Shown here: positions 13,356-23,758 of the stretch, piece after piece | Layout of the letters: every line of letters begins with the position of its first letter | Position numbering within the stretch: position 1 is the stretch's first letter | Assembly: GCA_905250125.1 (NCBI GenBank) | Contig: CAJNOL010000119.1 | Coordinates: 62,001 to 126,000 of the forward strand | Length of the DNA stretch: 64,000 bases | From: Rotaria sordida | Taxonomy: Eukaryota; Rotifera; Eurotatoria; Philodinida; Philodinidae | Direction: 5' to 3' | The notes under the pieces: model-generated | Database searches by the model: none | Seen by the model: the letters and a program-made list of their open reading frames with translations, nothing else | Told to the model about the DNA's origin: nothing | Translations under genes and position numbers: made by a program

Positions 13356-14670
13356 ATAATGAACAGATTAAAATGGAAAAATGTCTTGAAATGAATAATC
13401 AGACATTAATTCAACAGATACATATAAATGATGTTTTTTTTTGCTTGTTTATCAAATTGTAAATAATGTGAAGAAATTAAATATAACTATTGATAATTGG
13501 TTTTTGCATTAACGGATGGATTTTTTTTTATTTCATGATATGGCAATGGATATATAGAATAGAGATGAAGGCGGTTTGATTCAGTTGAAATTTTCGACTA
13601 ATCGAATGCTTGTCTAATTTTTGAATGTTAGAAATTTGTCTCTATTATTATTCTACTTAGGATATACTAGAAGTAGTAGTTTTGGCAGATAAAAGTTTAC
13701 AAGAAAGAGTTAATCAAGTATTTGAATTAGTAGCTATGCTTAATTACGCATATTTGGTTTGTTTAAAGATATTTGTTGAAAGTATTTTTCAAATAATCTT
13801 TGATTGAAAATTTTATCATATCGGTTACAGCACTTAGCAACTATTTCGATCAATAAAATTTTGTTGGATATGTTATACATAAATCAGTGTAGATTCTTGA
13901 AACTAGAAGAATTGCAAGCCTTCATCACTTACAGTTTGGCACAGTATTTTAGCTTCAAAACAATATTTCACGTGTTCTCCAAAAACAACTAGTAAAATAC
14001 TCTTTAAAAACTCTGGCAGATATGAAAAGAAGGAAGGCGCCTAATCATTAATACTATATAAGTAATTCTCTCAAGCTACTTAACGTCTAACAATATATTC
14101 GTAAAGATGGTTTTACTGTCCTGTATCAGAACGTATCATAGTTGTTTAATACTCATCTTATTCTACCGATAAAGTACTACGTATGTTTTAGGTGTTCAAT
14201 TTTATTGATAAACTTCATCATTTAAACGGCTCCATCATGACATGGAGCGTCGCGACCCAGATGATGAATTTTTTAATCGAAGATAATTTGAAAAATACCT
14301 TCAACAAATGTCTCCAAACGAATTGATTCTGCGTGATTAAGTATGGCTTGTAGTTGACATACTTGTTTGAAGCAAAAACTTGATGAACTCTTTTTTGTGT
14401 GATTTTATCGGCCAAAATTACCACTTTCGGTATGCTCTAAGTAGATACTTTGTAAATTATTTTTTGATAATAGAGTATACTCATAAGTTGAACTATTGTC
14501 GATAGTTTCTACGTATGCCATTAAAAATCTTGAATTTATTAATGTATTTTTATTTTATTCAAAGTTGGTTATATTTTATTTTTTTTAATTCTATTATAAC
14601 ATTGGCAATGTCAATGGCATGATATTTTTATTTTAATAAAATATACTTATTCAAAAGATGTCTTAATCTT
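13356..14670. other. Intergenic holding an inverted-repeat element
   Basis: Lies between the convergent 3' ends of the membrane-protein gene (+) and the protease gene (-). Apart from the inverted repeat at 13655-14455 there is only AT-rich sequence. Small ORFs at 13804-13992 (+) and 14218-14424 (-) fall inside or beside the repeat arms and are not independent genes. Confidence 0.55.
13655..14455. repeat. Fold-back element, ~200-bp diverged arms
   Basis: The left arm (about 13655-13860) matches the reverse complement of about 14190-14455, including a stretch reading VVLADKSLQERVNQVF on the left and VILADKITQKRVHQVF on the right. The conserved reading frame suggests the arms derive from a coding sequence or a transposon end. 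No target-site duplication was identified. Probably a non-autonomous DNA transposon or an old inverted duplication. Confidence 0.5.
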
Positions 14671-15953
14671 TTAAATAATGCTCTTAATCCAAGGCAAATA
14701 AGCCGATACTCGAGCATATACATTAGGTCTAGAATTGGCATACGTTGTACATCCAGTTGCAGATACAAAACTAGCAACACCTGATACAATCCATTGTCCA
14801 TTACGTTCATATAACATTGGACCACCACTATCACCTTGACAAGCTGAATCGCCAGTACCAGTATGTCCAACACAAACTTGTTTTTCTTCATTTACTTGAC
14901 CCCAATATTTATTACAATCACCAATAACTTTAACTTTAGTTTGTTTCAATTCATGATATGCACCTGTACCCATTTGTAAAGCTCCCCATCCAATCAGAAT
15001 AACATCAGCATCCGGTTGAGGTTCAGGTCCAGGTAAACATGCTGGTTGAACATATTTGTTAAATTGAACAGGCTGAGCCAATCGAAGAATAGTTAAATCA
15101 TTTTCTATTGTTTTGTCATTATAATTAGGATGCATGAAGATACGTTCAACAGCTCTAACTTGTCGTGTATCAGATTCATCATTCTTCTTATTGTGAAGAC
15201 CAGCTGTGATAGTAATTGCAGTTGGATTAGTTGTTCCAATACAGTGAGCTGCTGTAAGAACATGACGTGAATCAATTAAAGTACCACCACATACACCGAG
15301 ACATATTTGATTATTTCCACAAGATTTTCTTTCTTCATATAGAACTTGCTAAAATTTAAAGACAAAAATAAAAACACTTTGGTCTTTTTTTTCTAAAAAA
15401 AGTATGAATATTTACTCACCCATGGCCATGAGTTGCGTACAGCATGTGAACCACCGAAAATTCGTGAAGATTTAAGTGAATGTTGTATTTCTGCTCGACC
15501 ACATGTGCTACTTGGCATTGGTCGTGCTGTTGTTGTCGTTGTTGTAGTTGGTGTAAAATCACTATTAGCACAACAAAATCGTATTTGAAAATCAAGACCA
15601 GCAGTACTTGATTGAAATCCCGAAATGACGTTATTCGTTGTTGACCATGAACCTCCAAAAGGACCAGTACCAGGAAGTTGACCTACTGATTGTACATGAA
15701 CTCCTTGAGATGTCGCACATACATCACGACCATTTGCTGCTCCAATGACTGAGAGAAGTTCTCGATCAAAATTTCCATTATCACTTGGTTTAGCCGAATT
15801 GAACCATTTAGTCCATGAATTACTACCTGTGCATGTTGATACAGTTAAATTTTGAGGAAAAAAAAATGAAATCGATGGATTAGCTCGTATTGTTGAACTG
15901 CACAAAAGTGCGGTGACAATTATCCAAAACAACATGATTTTGTAGAATAACAA
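14671..15953 (-). CDS. Secreted WxxW-domain S1 serine protease
   Basis: Two exons (15953-15420 and 15348-14671) spliced at a GTGAGT donor, phase 0, giving 403 residues. A signal peptide covers about residues 1-24. Then comes a mucin-2/CILP-type WxxW module (about 40-130: WTKWFNS at 47-53, ending FQIRFCC), a Thr-rich linker, and a zymogen activation site SSR164|IFGG. Peptidase S1 catalytic triad: His213 (LTAAHC), Asp262 (NDLTIL), Ser352 (GDSGGP). The S1-pocket residue equivalent to 189 is Ser346, and the 214-216 region reads ASFVSATGC, which resembles chymotrypsin/elastase (CELA) enzymes and not trypsin. A secreted digestive or extracellular-matrix protease is likely. The WxxW module fused to a protease is uncommon and may tether it to mucin-like matrix. 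Confidence 0.9.
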
Positions 15954-18425
15954 GAACTAATACTAAAACAAAAATCAATTGTGCCATATTAATATATAGG
16001 TATGTATTTTAATGAAAAAAAGAAAAATAAAAGATTTAGTGTAACATGAAACTTACGAGTATATCAAAACTAATATCTATTTAACGTTATACGACTAATC
16101 TTTTGTTTTTATGTTTTGCCAATTTTCTTTTTTAATCGAAAATAGTAGTATAGTGAAGGTCAATCTATGTACTAAAAAGAAAACCCCAGATAGCTTTTAT
16201 CATTATAAAGGCTTAGAGTGTTTTTATAAAAAATAATTGAAAATGCTCTTTCGCCGAAATATATATTTTTTTGTTATCATTTATGGTTTACTATCGAGGT
16301 GTCTGTTGATATTATACTGTCTCTGGCTGCTATTCTATATTTTATGATGAACTTGATTGGTGATATACAGCTCTCTTTCTGGTAAAAAATTGTGTAAAAA
16401 TATCTGATTCAAAATATTTATCGAAGACTGAAAAAATTTAAGAATATGCTTGATTCGAAAAGTTCTCTGTATGTTTCTGGAGTTTAAAAGAAAATCTTCA
16501 TCCACTAAGAAAGTTGGTTTTATTTGCTATCTTTTATCGGATTTTGTAGCACTACGATAAAGCATCGTAACCAGGTGAAAATAATGTTTTCAAATTATTG
16601 GTTGAGTTCGAAATCGATATTTTTCTAACACTCTTTACTAGCGAAAAGTGTTCACAACTAATAAGTGATTGTGAAAAACAAAACGTTTTTTTTCCAACAA
16701 TCGAGGTTAGCGAATCTTCATATTTTAATGTCCAATTAGAGTTTAATGAGTCTTCTACAGAAGTACATTATATAATACAGAATACAGTTTTTCTATTATA
16801 GACATTATGAGAAAAACCCCATTGGGCATTGTAGAAGAAAAATCAAGTTTTCTATGGAACCGATGATTTTGTAATTCGAATAATTTGATATCACTAGAAA
16901 GGTCGCGTCACGTAGTTTACACTCACACATAACGTGTCTAAAAAATTACAAAAGTCTAGTGCAAGAAAAATCTTTCAGGGTTCGATACGTATTTTGAACG
17001 AAATATTCTTATATAGGTTTTTAGTAAAGACTTTGCTCTTTCTAGTACAAGAAAACTATTGAGTCTCCACGACCAGTTGTTGTCACGTTATACTTGAAAG
17101 AAAATTATTGTAGAACTTTTACATCATCTGTTAGTTACCATGTTTTCATGTATTAATAGACTTGGGGGAGGAAATTTTGATTAAAAATCAAATGATCTTT
17201 TATTACTGACTAAAGTAATTGATAAATCATTAATATAAATCAAGCTAGAAGAAAAATAATTACAATAAATATGATTGATTTGATCTATTCATTTGTTCAT
17301 GAATTTCGTTTTTATCATTTTGGTTTCTTTAGTCATATTCAGTACATTGCTATCAATGCCTTGAGTATCGATTTATTCATTGACAGTTTGGCACGTGTTT
17401 CATTGATTATTTTTTGATTGATTCTTCATCGATGATTCACAAGCTTCTTCAGTTCAGTTCGTATGTCAGTGATATCTTGATTATGTTGACTAAGTAAGTG
17501 ATATGCGTTATAATTGGTTGCTGAGGGTTAACATGAACGAAAGACTAGAAAGACACAACAATACAATATTGTTTGAAATATTACATTGAGTATATATATC
17601 ATGGTGAAAACTTTTATTAATTGAGATTCTATAAAAGGAACTTATAATCATCTGCATTCATGTCAAAATTATATTTCATTGCATTGTCAAGAAAATCTAT
17701 AATAATTGCATTAAATTTTACTCTAATTTGAACTGAAAGAACTGAAGAGAAGTTAACTAAATAGTATTAGCGATCATGAGTATGTCTAAGTAATATAAAT
17801 GCATAATTTAGTATTTTAAGAATTTGTTTATGATTAATCAAAATCGAATCTCTAGACTTGATAATATTGCCATCATTGAGCATACGTTTTTCATAGATAC
17901 TCAAGTAGCAATTTAATGTCATTCAACATGAAGTTTATTTATTACTTCAACATGAACAAACAGTCTCATTTCCTGTTGCTTTCTTCTAGCTTTTATTCAT
18001 TTGTCATTTCATTATAAAAAGACTTGAAATTTAGCGACAAAGATAAATTTACTGCATTTCTGATGCATCACATTATTCGAAAAAATTTTGTTTTCATTAT
18101 AAAATTCAGGTAATGAGTCGAAGTTGGTGACTTATAGTATCACATCACATAAACAAATAAGTCTTGATCCATCCAGTTTGTGATTTATTACATCTGTTTT
18201 AAAAGATTTCAATCTTCTTTTTCTATTATGCCAAAATCTGATATATTGAGTTCGAATCTAACACTAAACAACAACCGAAGATATTAATAAAATAGTTGTT
18301 AGGAGTTCATTTATAAAAAAAAAACACAGGTCTCTATTAAATTTTTTTACATGAAGTTAATAACAACATATTCTTGAAAAAATACATTACATCGAATTAG
18401 AGTAAGTTTTTATTAACAAATAATT
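15954..18425. other. Intergenic
   Basis: About 2.5 kb of AT-rich sequence upstream of the protease and downstream of the zinc-ribbon gene. I see no supportable gene. A 67-codon plus ORF at 16598-16801 has no domain and no splice partners. Confidence 0.55.
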
Positions 18426-18674
18426 CTATTCTTCATCAACATGTTTTCCACTTAAATTTTCTCTTAATGCAACTCGGTCAAGTCCATTTAGTTGACCACA
18501 TGTTATACATATCTCGATTGTTAAACCGTCTGAATCGCAGAGACCGGCAATATTTGGTAAATAACCCTGTGATTCTTGACCGTTAGGGTAGATAATGTAA
18601 TTTCCATCGTGTGCTCGGCTAATGATTTGTACTAACGAATCGATGGCATTACAGTTTGAACAGCGTTTAACCAT
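18426..18674 (-). CDS. Small CxxC zinc-ribbon-like protein
   Basis: Single-exon ORF of 82 residues starting MVKRCSNCNA. Two CxxC knuckles, CSNC (residues 5-8) and CITC (about 56-59, in EICITCGQLNG), are spaced as in a zinc ribbon. The segment between them is mixed alpha/beta with several Gly. The acidic tail ends HVDEE. Base composition is less AT-biased than the surroundings, which supports coding. I do not recognise the family. The compact, intronless form and the ICITCGQLNG knuckle resemble small bacterial or protist zinc-ribbon proteins, so horizontal origin is possible but not shown. Confidence 0.6.
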   Translation of the reverse strand: MVKRCSNCNAIDSLVQIISRAHDGNYIIYPNGQESQGYLPNIAGLCDSDGLTIEICITCGQLNGLDRVALRENLSGKHVDEE

Positions 18675-20353
18675 TCTTGCAGTTAGTTATTTAATTGATA
18701 GTATCGAGTAAAGAGATATTCTATAGCAAAACTTGATAAGAAAAAAAAACATTGATATTACCAAAATGTTGTGCAATACTACATAGCAAGATAACATTGA
18801 TATTGTTAATTGAGCAGCGCCATTATAATACATGTAAACGCCTCTGTGACTTAGACGTTGTGAATAAAATGTATCAACTAATTTGCCAAGGAATTTATTG
18901 TAGCAGAAGATAGATGTTTTCTTCAAAATCTCGTTTAGAATAATGCACATGCATGGCTTTTCGTATCCTGTATTCTTTTTGAAAGAAATTTTTAATTCGT
19001 ACCTGTACGACCTCTACCCATAGTCATCCATCATTTAACTACAATCGCTCAATATTTGTGCACTTCATTCAGCTAAGAATCCTAGTAAGAAAAGAGCCGA
19101 TGGTGCATTACACACTGTTCATTCTGATTTAAAATTCTCAGCGACAAGCATATAGACAAAAATGGTTATGCTAGAATATTAAGAATAATGGCGACAATAA
19201 AGTCGAATGCAACAGCTTCGAGATAGAAGATGTTTCATTGTAAAAGAAGTGTTTTGTTGATGGATTTTTAGACCGCTGTATGTTTAGTAATCACAAATAC
19301 TTATCAACCGTGACAAATTCAATAACTTATATATGTTTATTAACTAAATTACAATAATTTCATGTTGTAAATCCTTACATTAAATGAAATCTAAGCTAAT
19401 GTAGAGTTGTAAGTCTTATATCACAAAATATACAAAAAACAAGATTATGATTTTTTCGATAGAGTAATTTATTTTCAGATTTATTTAGCACATAACCATG
19501 ATGAATAAGAAGTCTGCATTATTGAATGAAGTAGCGTGTTCTCTTTTCATTGTCTTATTTCAATGAATAACAGTAATGCAAGAGAAGAAAATTATTATCG
19601 ATTACTGAATATAAGCATGATTCATTTTCTTGCTTTAGTTATTTTTATTCACCAGACGATACTTGTCCAACTAACTCGTAATCTATCAAGTCCTTCTGTT
19701 TCTTTACTTTGAGGATTTGTTTTTCTGCTTAGGCAGTGATCATTAAAGGTCTGATGAGTAAAAAAAAAGGTTAATCAACCGAGCTGTTCCTGTACTATTG
19801 AACTTTTTCAATTTTCTTCATCTTTTGAAATTTTCGAAACTATTGACTTGGGTCATGAATACATTGCAATATTCACACCCAATCCTAATTCGTTCTAGCA
19901 TCTTTACATCACAGTTTTTTGTTGTCAATAAAAACACTTGCCAATGTCACATCTTTGCATACTAAGAAAATCTCATAGTGTTCTCTTCTCCTATTGCATA
20001 CATTGACTATGAAATCGATTAGAAGAAAAGACCTCCTGGCTCGCTCATTTATTTTGACTAATGGCATATAGAAAAGTTATTTACCTGGACGAGTCCAGAT
20101 TACATCAACACAAAACATCCCATGTGTTCTCTGTAAATGATTATGAAATGAAAATATTAACATAAAAATATCTTACTTTCTATGGTTCGCTCATTATACC
20201 TAAATGTTTTTTCTTTCTCTCTTTCTGTATGTCTGCATCTTCTCTCGTCTTACATTAAGAAATATTTCTTTCTCATAGCCAGCGATCGATTATTATAAAC
20301 AAGCTGTGCATTTTTGCTTTACATACTATTAACAATTTAAAGTTGTTGCAGTT
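18675..20353. other. Intergenic, divergent promoters
   Basis: Non-coding AT-rich DNA between the zinc-ribbon gene (-) and the 139-residue gene (+). An 87-codon minus ORF at 18687-18950 is leucine/tyrosine-rich noise. A pyrimidine-rich stretch ending TTGCAG just before 20354 may be the acceptor of a 5'-UTR intron. Confidence 0.5.
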
Positions 20354-20773
20354 ATGTCGAAACTTCAATCAACAGGTGAACTTAGTATAGAAGAGTATCA
20401 GCCGAATGTAGCTTATGTTAACTTTAGCGACAACTCACCGCAGATCATAAATTTGGCCAATTCTGAGATTGCTGGATCATGGAAATCGGTGCAACTCAAC
20501 TGGAGCTATCCAACCGATGATATGACATTAATCATTGAAACACCATTTACACAACAGCGACGGTTCTATGCAATCTCCATTGACAATCAAGAGCTAAAAA
20601 GGGGTACTGCTCGTGTTTGTCGGATCATCGATGGCAAGGAAATCGACGTGAAAATGGATGGCTGCCATCTTGTTCAAGATTGCGACTCTAATTATCAGGT
20701 CATTCTCAAATTGTATTCCACACCAGCATCTGCTTACATGGCTATCATAAAATATGAGGTTATTGAAAAATAA
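20354..20773 (+). CDS. Unknown 139-residue beta-rich protein
   Basis: Intronless ORF starting MSKLQSTGEL, with more balanced codon use than the intergenic DNA. No signal peptide or membrane segment. Predicted to be mostly beta-strand (VAYVNFSDN, SVQLNWSYP, MTLIIETPF, YQVILKLYS, MAIIKYEVI), with three Cys in the second half (RVCRI, DGCHLVQDC). I cannot assign a family; a small cytosolic beta-sandwich is compatible. A pyrimidine tract plus TTGCAG two bases before the ATG suggests a spliced 5' UTR. AATAAAAC overlaps the stop codon and another AATAAAA lies about 70 bp further on. Coding status is likely from composition and length. Confidence 0.6.
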   Translation: MSKLQSTGELSIEEYQPNVAYVNFSDNSPQIINLANSEIAGSWKSVQLNWSYPTDDMTLIIETPFTQQRRFYAISIDNQELKRGTARVCRIIDGKEIDVKMDGCHLVQDCDSNYQVILKLYSTPASAYMAIIKYEVIEK

Positions 20774-21195
20774 AACAAAAAAAAAGTGATGACAGTTAAG
20801 AAAAAAACAAGTTTTCAACATTATTTTGTTTCTTATCATTGTAATAAAATAGATTGAATGATATTTTATTTGTTTTCTGATAAATCGGCGCATCTTTTAA
20901 TGTGCATTCAAATATAACTTTCTCTTGTTCATTATCACATAGACAGTCCTTTATTTATCTTTGACCTATCAGTAATACAATTTCAGAGAAAATAGATCAA
21001 TACAAATGTAGTTGATATCACACAGAAAAAGGTCATGTAAACATGTCATAACCTTGAAGAGAGAGAGAGGGAAAAAACAATAAATTTTAATAACAAAATT
21101 TATCCTCTTGTATTTGTGATGATTTTCATAGAAGACTTGTTGATGCAGGTGAACTAACATTTTGTTAGGCTTTCTCATATTCTCAAGAGATTCAG

Positions 21196-22813
21196 ATGGA
21201 TAGTGAATCTGAAGATGGTGATGAAATGGAATTTGATGAAATTTATTCATCAGATGTGGACAGTAGTGAATCAGACGATGAATTAGCACTAAAGGAACAG
21301 TCTATTAATCGCAACTGGACTAATACTACTTTCGAATCGCGTTTATTTCATTTCGACGAACAAAACTCTACTATTTCATCAAACATACGTGCTATGCAAA
21401 GTGATACTGCTCTTGACTTTTCTGAATTATTGTTTGATGAAAAAATGATCGATTCAATTGTCGAAGAAACGAACAAGTGTCATGAGTTTTGTACCAGTGA
21501 TGCGACACATAATACAGCTTCTCATCAAGCAAAGTGGCTTCCAACGAACCGCCTTGAAATATACACCTTTCTCACTACAATCATGCTGATGTCTGTAACT
21601 ACAAAGAAAAAGATCCTTGACTACTGATCCAATGATTGCCACACCTATGTTCGGACAACTATTTTCTAGAGATAGATTTATTGCACTCTTAAAGTATTCA
21701 CATTTCAACGATAACTCAAATCAAGTCGACGACGACAGCTTGTATAAAATCAAACCAGTAATGGATGAGCTGCGGAAAAATTTCATACTGCTCATTATTC
21801 CGCATAAAAAGTTATGTGTAGATGAATCTTTACTTCTTTGAAAGGGCCGCCTAGCCTTCAAACAGTATATACCAAGTAAACGTTGTCAATTTAGCATAAA
21901 ACTATTCGTCATCTGTGATTGCCAAACAAGAGTAGTGCTGGATTTTATTATATATACTGGTTCTTCGACGGCACTAGAGGTAGATCAAAGTTTGAGAAAA
22001 TCTGGTTCTGTAGTAATGACTTTGATGAAACCCTACTTGTACAAAGGACATTCACTTTTTCTCGATAACTGGTGTACTAGTCCACTTCTATTCGAAAAAC
22101 TGCATGAACTTAAAACTGGTGCATGCGGAACGGTACTTAAAAATCATCTTGGCTCGGTTAAGTTCGGTAAACTGGCAAAAGGCGATATTAACTATAACAA
22201 CACTAACACTTTGATGGCTTTGAAGTGGCAAGACAGACGAAAAGTTATTATGTTATCTACAATTCACAAACCACGAATGTTGCAAACAAAAAAAAGTGAT
22301 TGGAAGGCTCAAAAAGTAATTGAAAAACCGGACTGTATCGTCGATTACAACCAAAACATGGGTTCTGTTGATAAAACAGATATGAAGATCAGTTTTGTAG
22401 AATGCATACGAAAAACCCTCAAATAGTATAAGAAAATTTTCTTTCATCTCATGGATTTATCAAAATTGAACGCTTATATACTATTCAAACTGAAGCATAG
22501 CAAGGCGATTCGATTTGGCGATTTTCGAATTCAACTGATTCGAGAACTAATCGGAAGATATGGTCAGCTCAAAGATCCAATCGATCGTCTGACAACTGGA
22601 GACAACCCAATACATCTCACTGCACGTCATTTTTCATATCTAGTTCCATCAACAGCAATAAGAAAAGCTTCACAGATATATTATGTAGTTTGTAGTCATA
22701 CAAACAGATGGGAGAAAAAGCGTACCGATACACGTTATCAGTGTGACATATATGACGTTGGACTCTATGTTATAGGCTGTTTTGAAGATTATCATATTCT
22801 AAAACATTTCTAA
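21196..22813 (+). pseudogene. Decayed piggyBac transposase (DDE_Tnp_1_7)
   Basis: piggyBac-family transposase in three pieces. It begins with an acidic Ser/Asp/Glu-rich N-terminus (21196 on) and RLFHFDEQN. A frameshift near 21617, apparently a deletion of about 8 bp between DY and TDPMIATPMF, shifts the frame. The catalytic Asp positions are still visible: CVDESLLL, LFLDNW, and DYNQNMGSVD. In-frame stops occur at 21839-21841 (TGA, before KGRLAFKQYIP) and 22424-22426 (TAG where the family has Trp before YKK). In the C-terminal Cys-rich zinc domain several Cys have become Tyr (CDIYDVGLYVIGC). The element is therefore inactive. A typical piggyBac terminus CAAAGGG next to TTAA lies downstream at 22888-22898. 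I could not find the matching left end, so the 5' side may be truncated. Confidence 0.88.
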
Positions 22814-22887
22814 ACACTTCTATATAGCAGTAAAATTTATTCCAGACTTTTTTGAAAGCAACAATGATCATAAAAACACTTCGTAAC

Positions 22888-22898
22888 CAAAGGGTTAA
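22888..22898 (+). mobile_element. piggyBac 3' terminus and TTAA target site
   Basis: CAAAGGG (22888-22894) directly followed by TTAA (22895-22898) matches the conserved piggyBac end plus its target tetranucleotide. It lies 75 bp beyond the transposase remnant, as expected for a 3' end. Confidence 0.6.
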
Positions 22899-23125
22899 GT
22901 TAAGAAAAACGAAATGCAAAAATGAAAAATAACGAGCGAATAATAACAATACAAACAAAAAATAGAGTGTCTGTGTAAAAAGAATTTGTTTGAAATGCAG
23001 AAGTAAATAAGACAGATCTTTACTCTGATGATCGATTATCTTGGAGAACAACTATAGTCTACGAGAGATTTTTCACTTTATGTGTTTTTAATCCGTATAA
23101 TAAGGTTAAATAACATATGTGAGTT

Positions 23126-23750
23126 CATAGGCGGCGCAGGATTTTTTGGATACGCTGAATCTCAGTTTCAGAGCATGGGACCCAGATGAAACTCATGGAG
23201 GGTGATATTGAGCCTAAATGATGAGTTTTATTCAAAAAATTTTTGCGATCGAAGTTTGCGAAAAAATTTAAAAAAATCTTATTGCTACCCCTAAAAAGAT
23301 TTTTGCTTTTTTGTAGTATTCCATTTTTTAAAATTCAGTCGCAATCTACATCGATTTTCATCGACAAATTTCAAATTTCACCTAAAAATATGCATCCGTT
23401 CAGGAGTTATAACATTTTGAATTTTTGTGAAAATTGTTGAGCCATCTCTCAAAGATTCAAAATGTTATAACTCCTGAACGGATGCATATTTTTAGGTGAA
23501 ATTTGAAATCTGTCGATGAAATTCGATGTAGATTACGGCTGAATTTTAATAAATGGAATACTACAAAAAAGCAAAAAACTTTTTAGGGGTAGCAATAAGA
23601 TTTTTAAAAATTTTTTCGCAAACTTCGATCGCAAAAATTTTTTGAATAAAACTCATCATTTAGGCTCAATATCATCCTCCATAAATTTCATCTGGATCCC
23701 ATGCTCTGAAACTGAGATTCAGCGTATCCAAAAACTCTGCGCCGCCTATG
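23126..23750. mobile_element. 625-bp fold-back MITE with 8-bp TSD
   Basis: Two arms of nearly 300 bp (about 23126-23426 and 23456-23750) are almost perfect reverse complements around a ~30-bp spacer. The termini are CATAGGCGGCGCAG and its complement. The element is flanked by an exact 8-bp duplication TGTGAGTT (23118-23125 and 23751-23758). Terminal CA/TG plus an 8-bp TSD point to hAT-type mobilisation. It has no coding capacity; a 65-codon ORF inside is a by-product. High arm identity implies either recent insertion or arm homogenisation. Confidence 0.9.
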
Positions 23751-23758
23751 TGTGAGTT

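Noticed and set aside
14628..15658. Other-frame minus ORFs over the protease gene
   Set aside because: Shadow frames of the two protease exons; they lack the protease motifs.
20774..21195. Left end of the piggyBac element
   Set aside because: No CCCTTTG next to TTAA was found between the neighbouring gene and the transposase, so no full element boundary is claimed.
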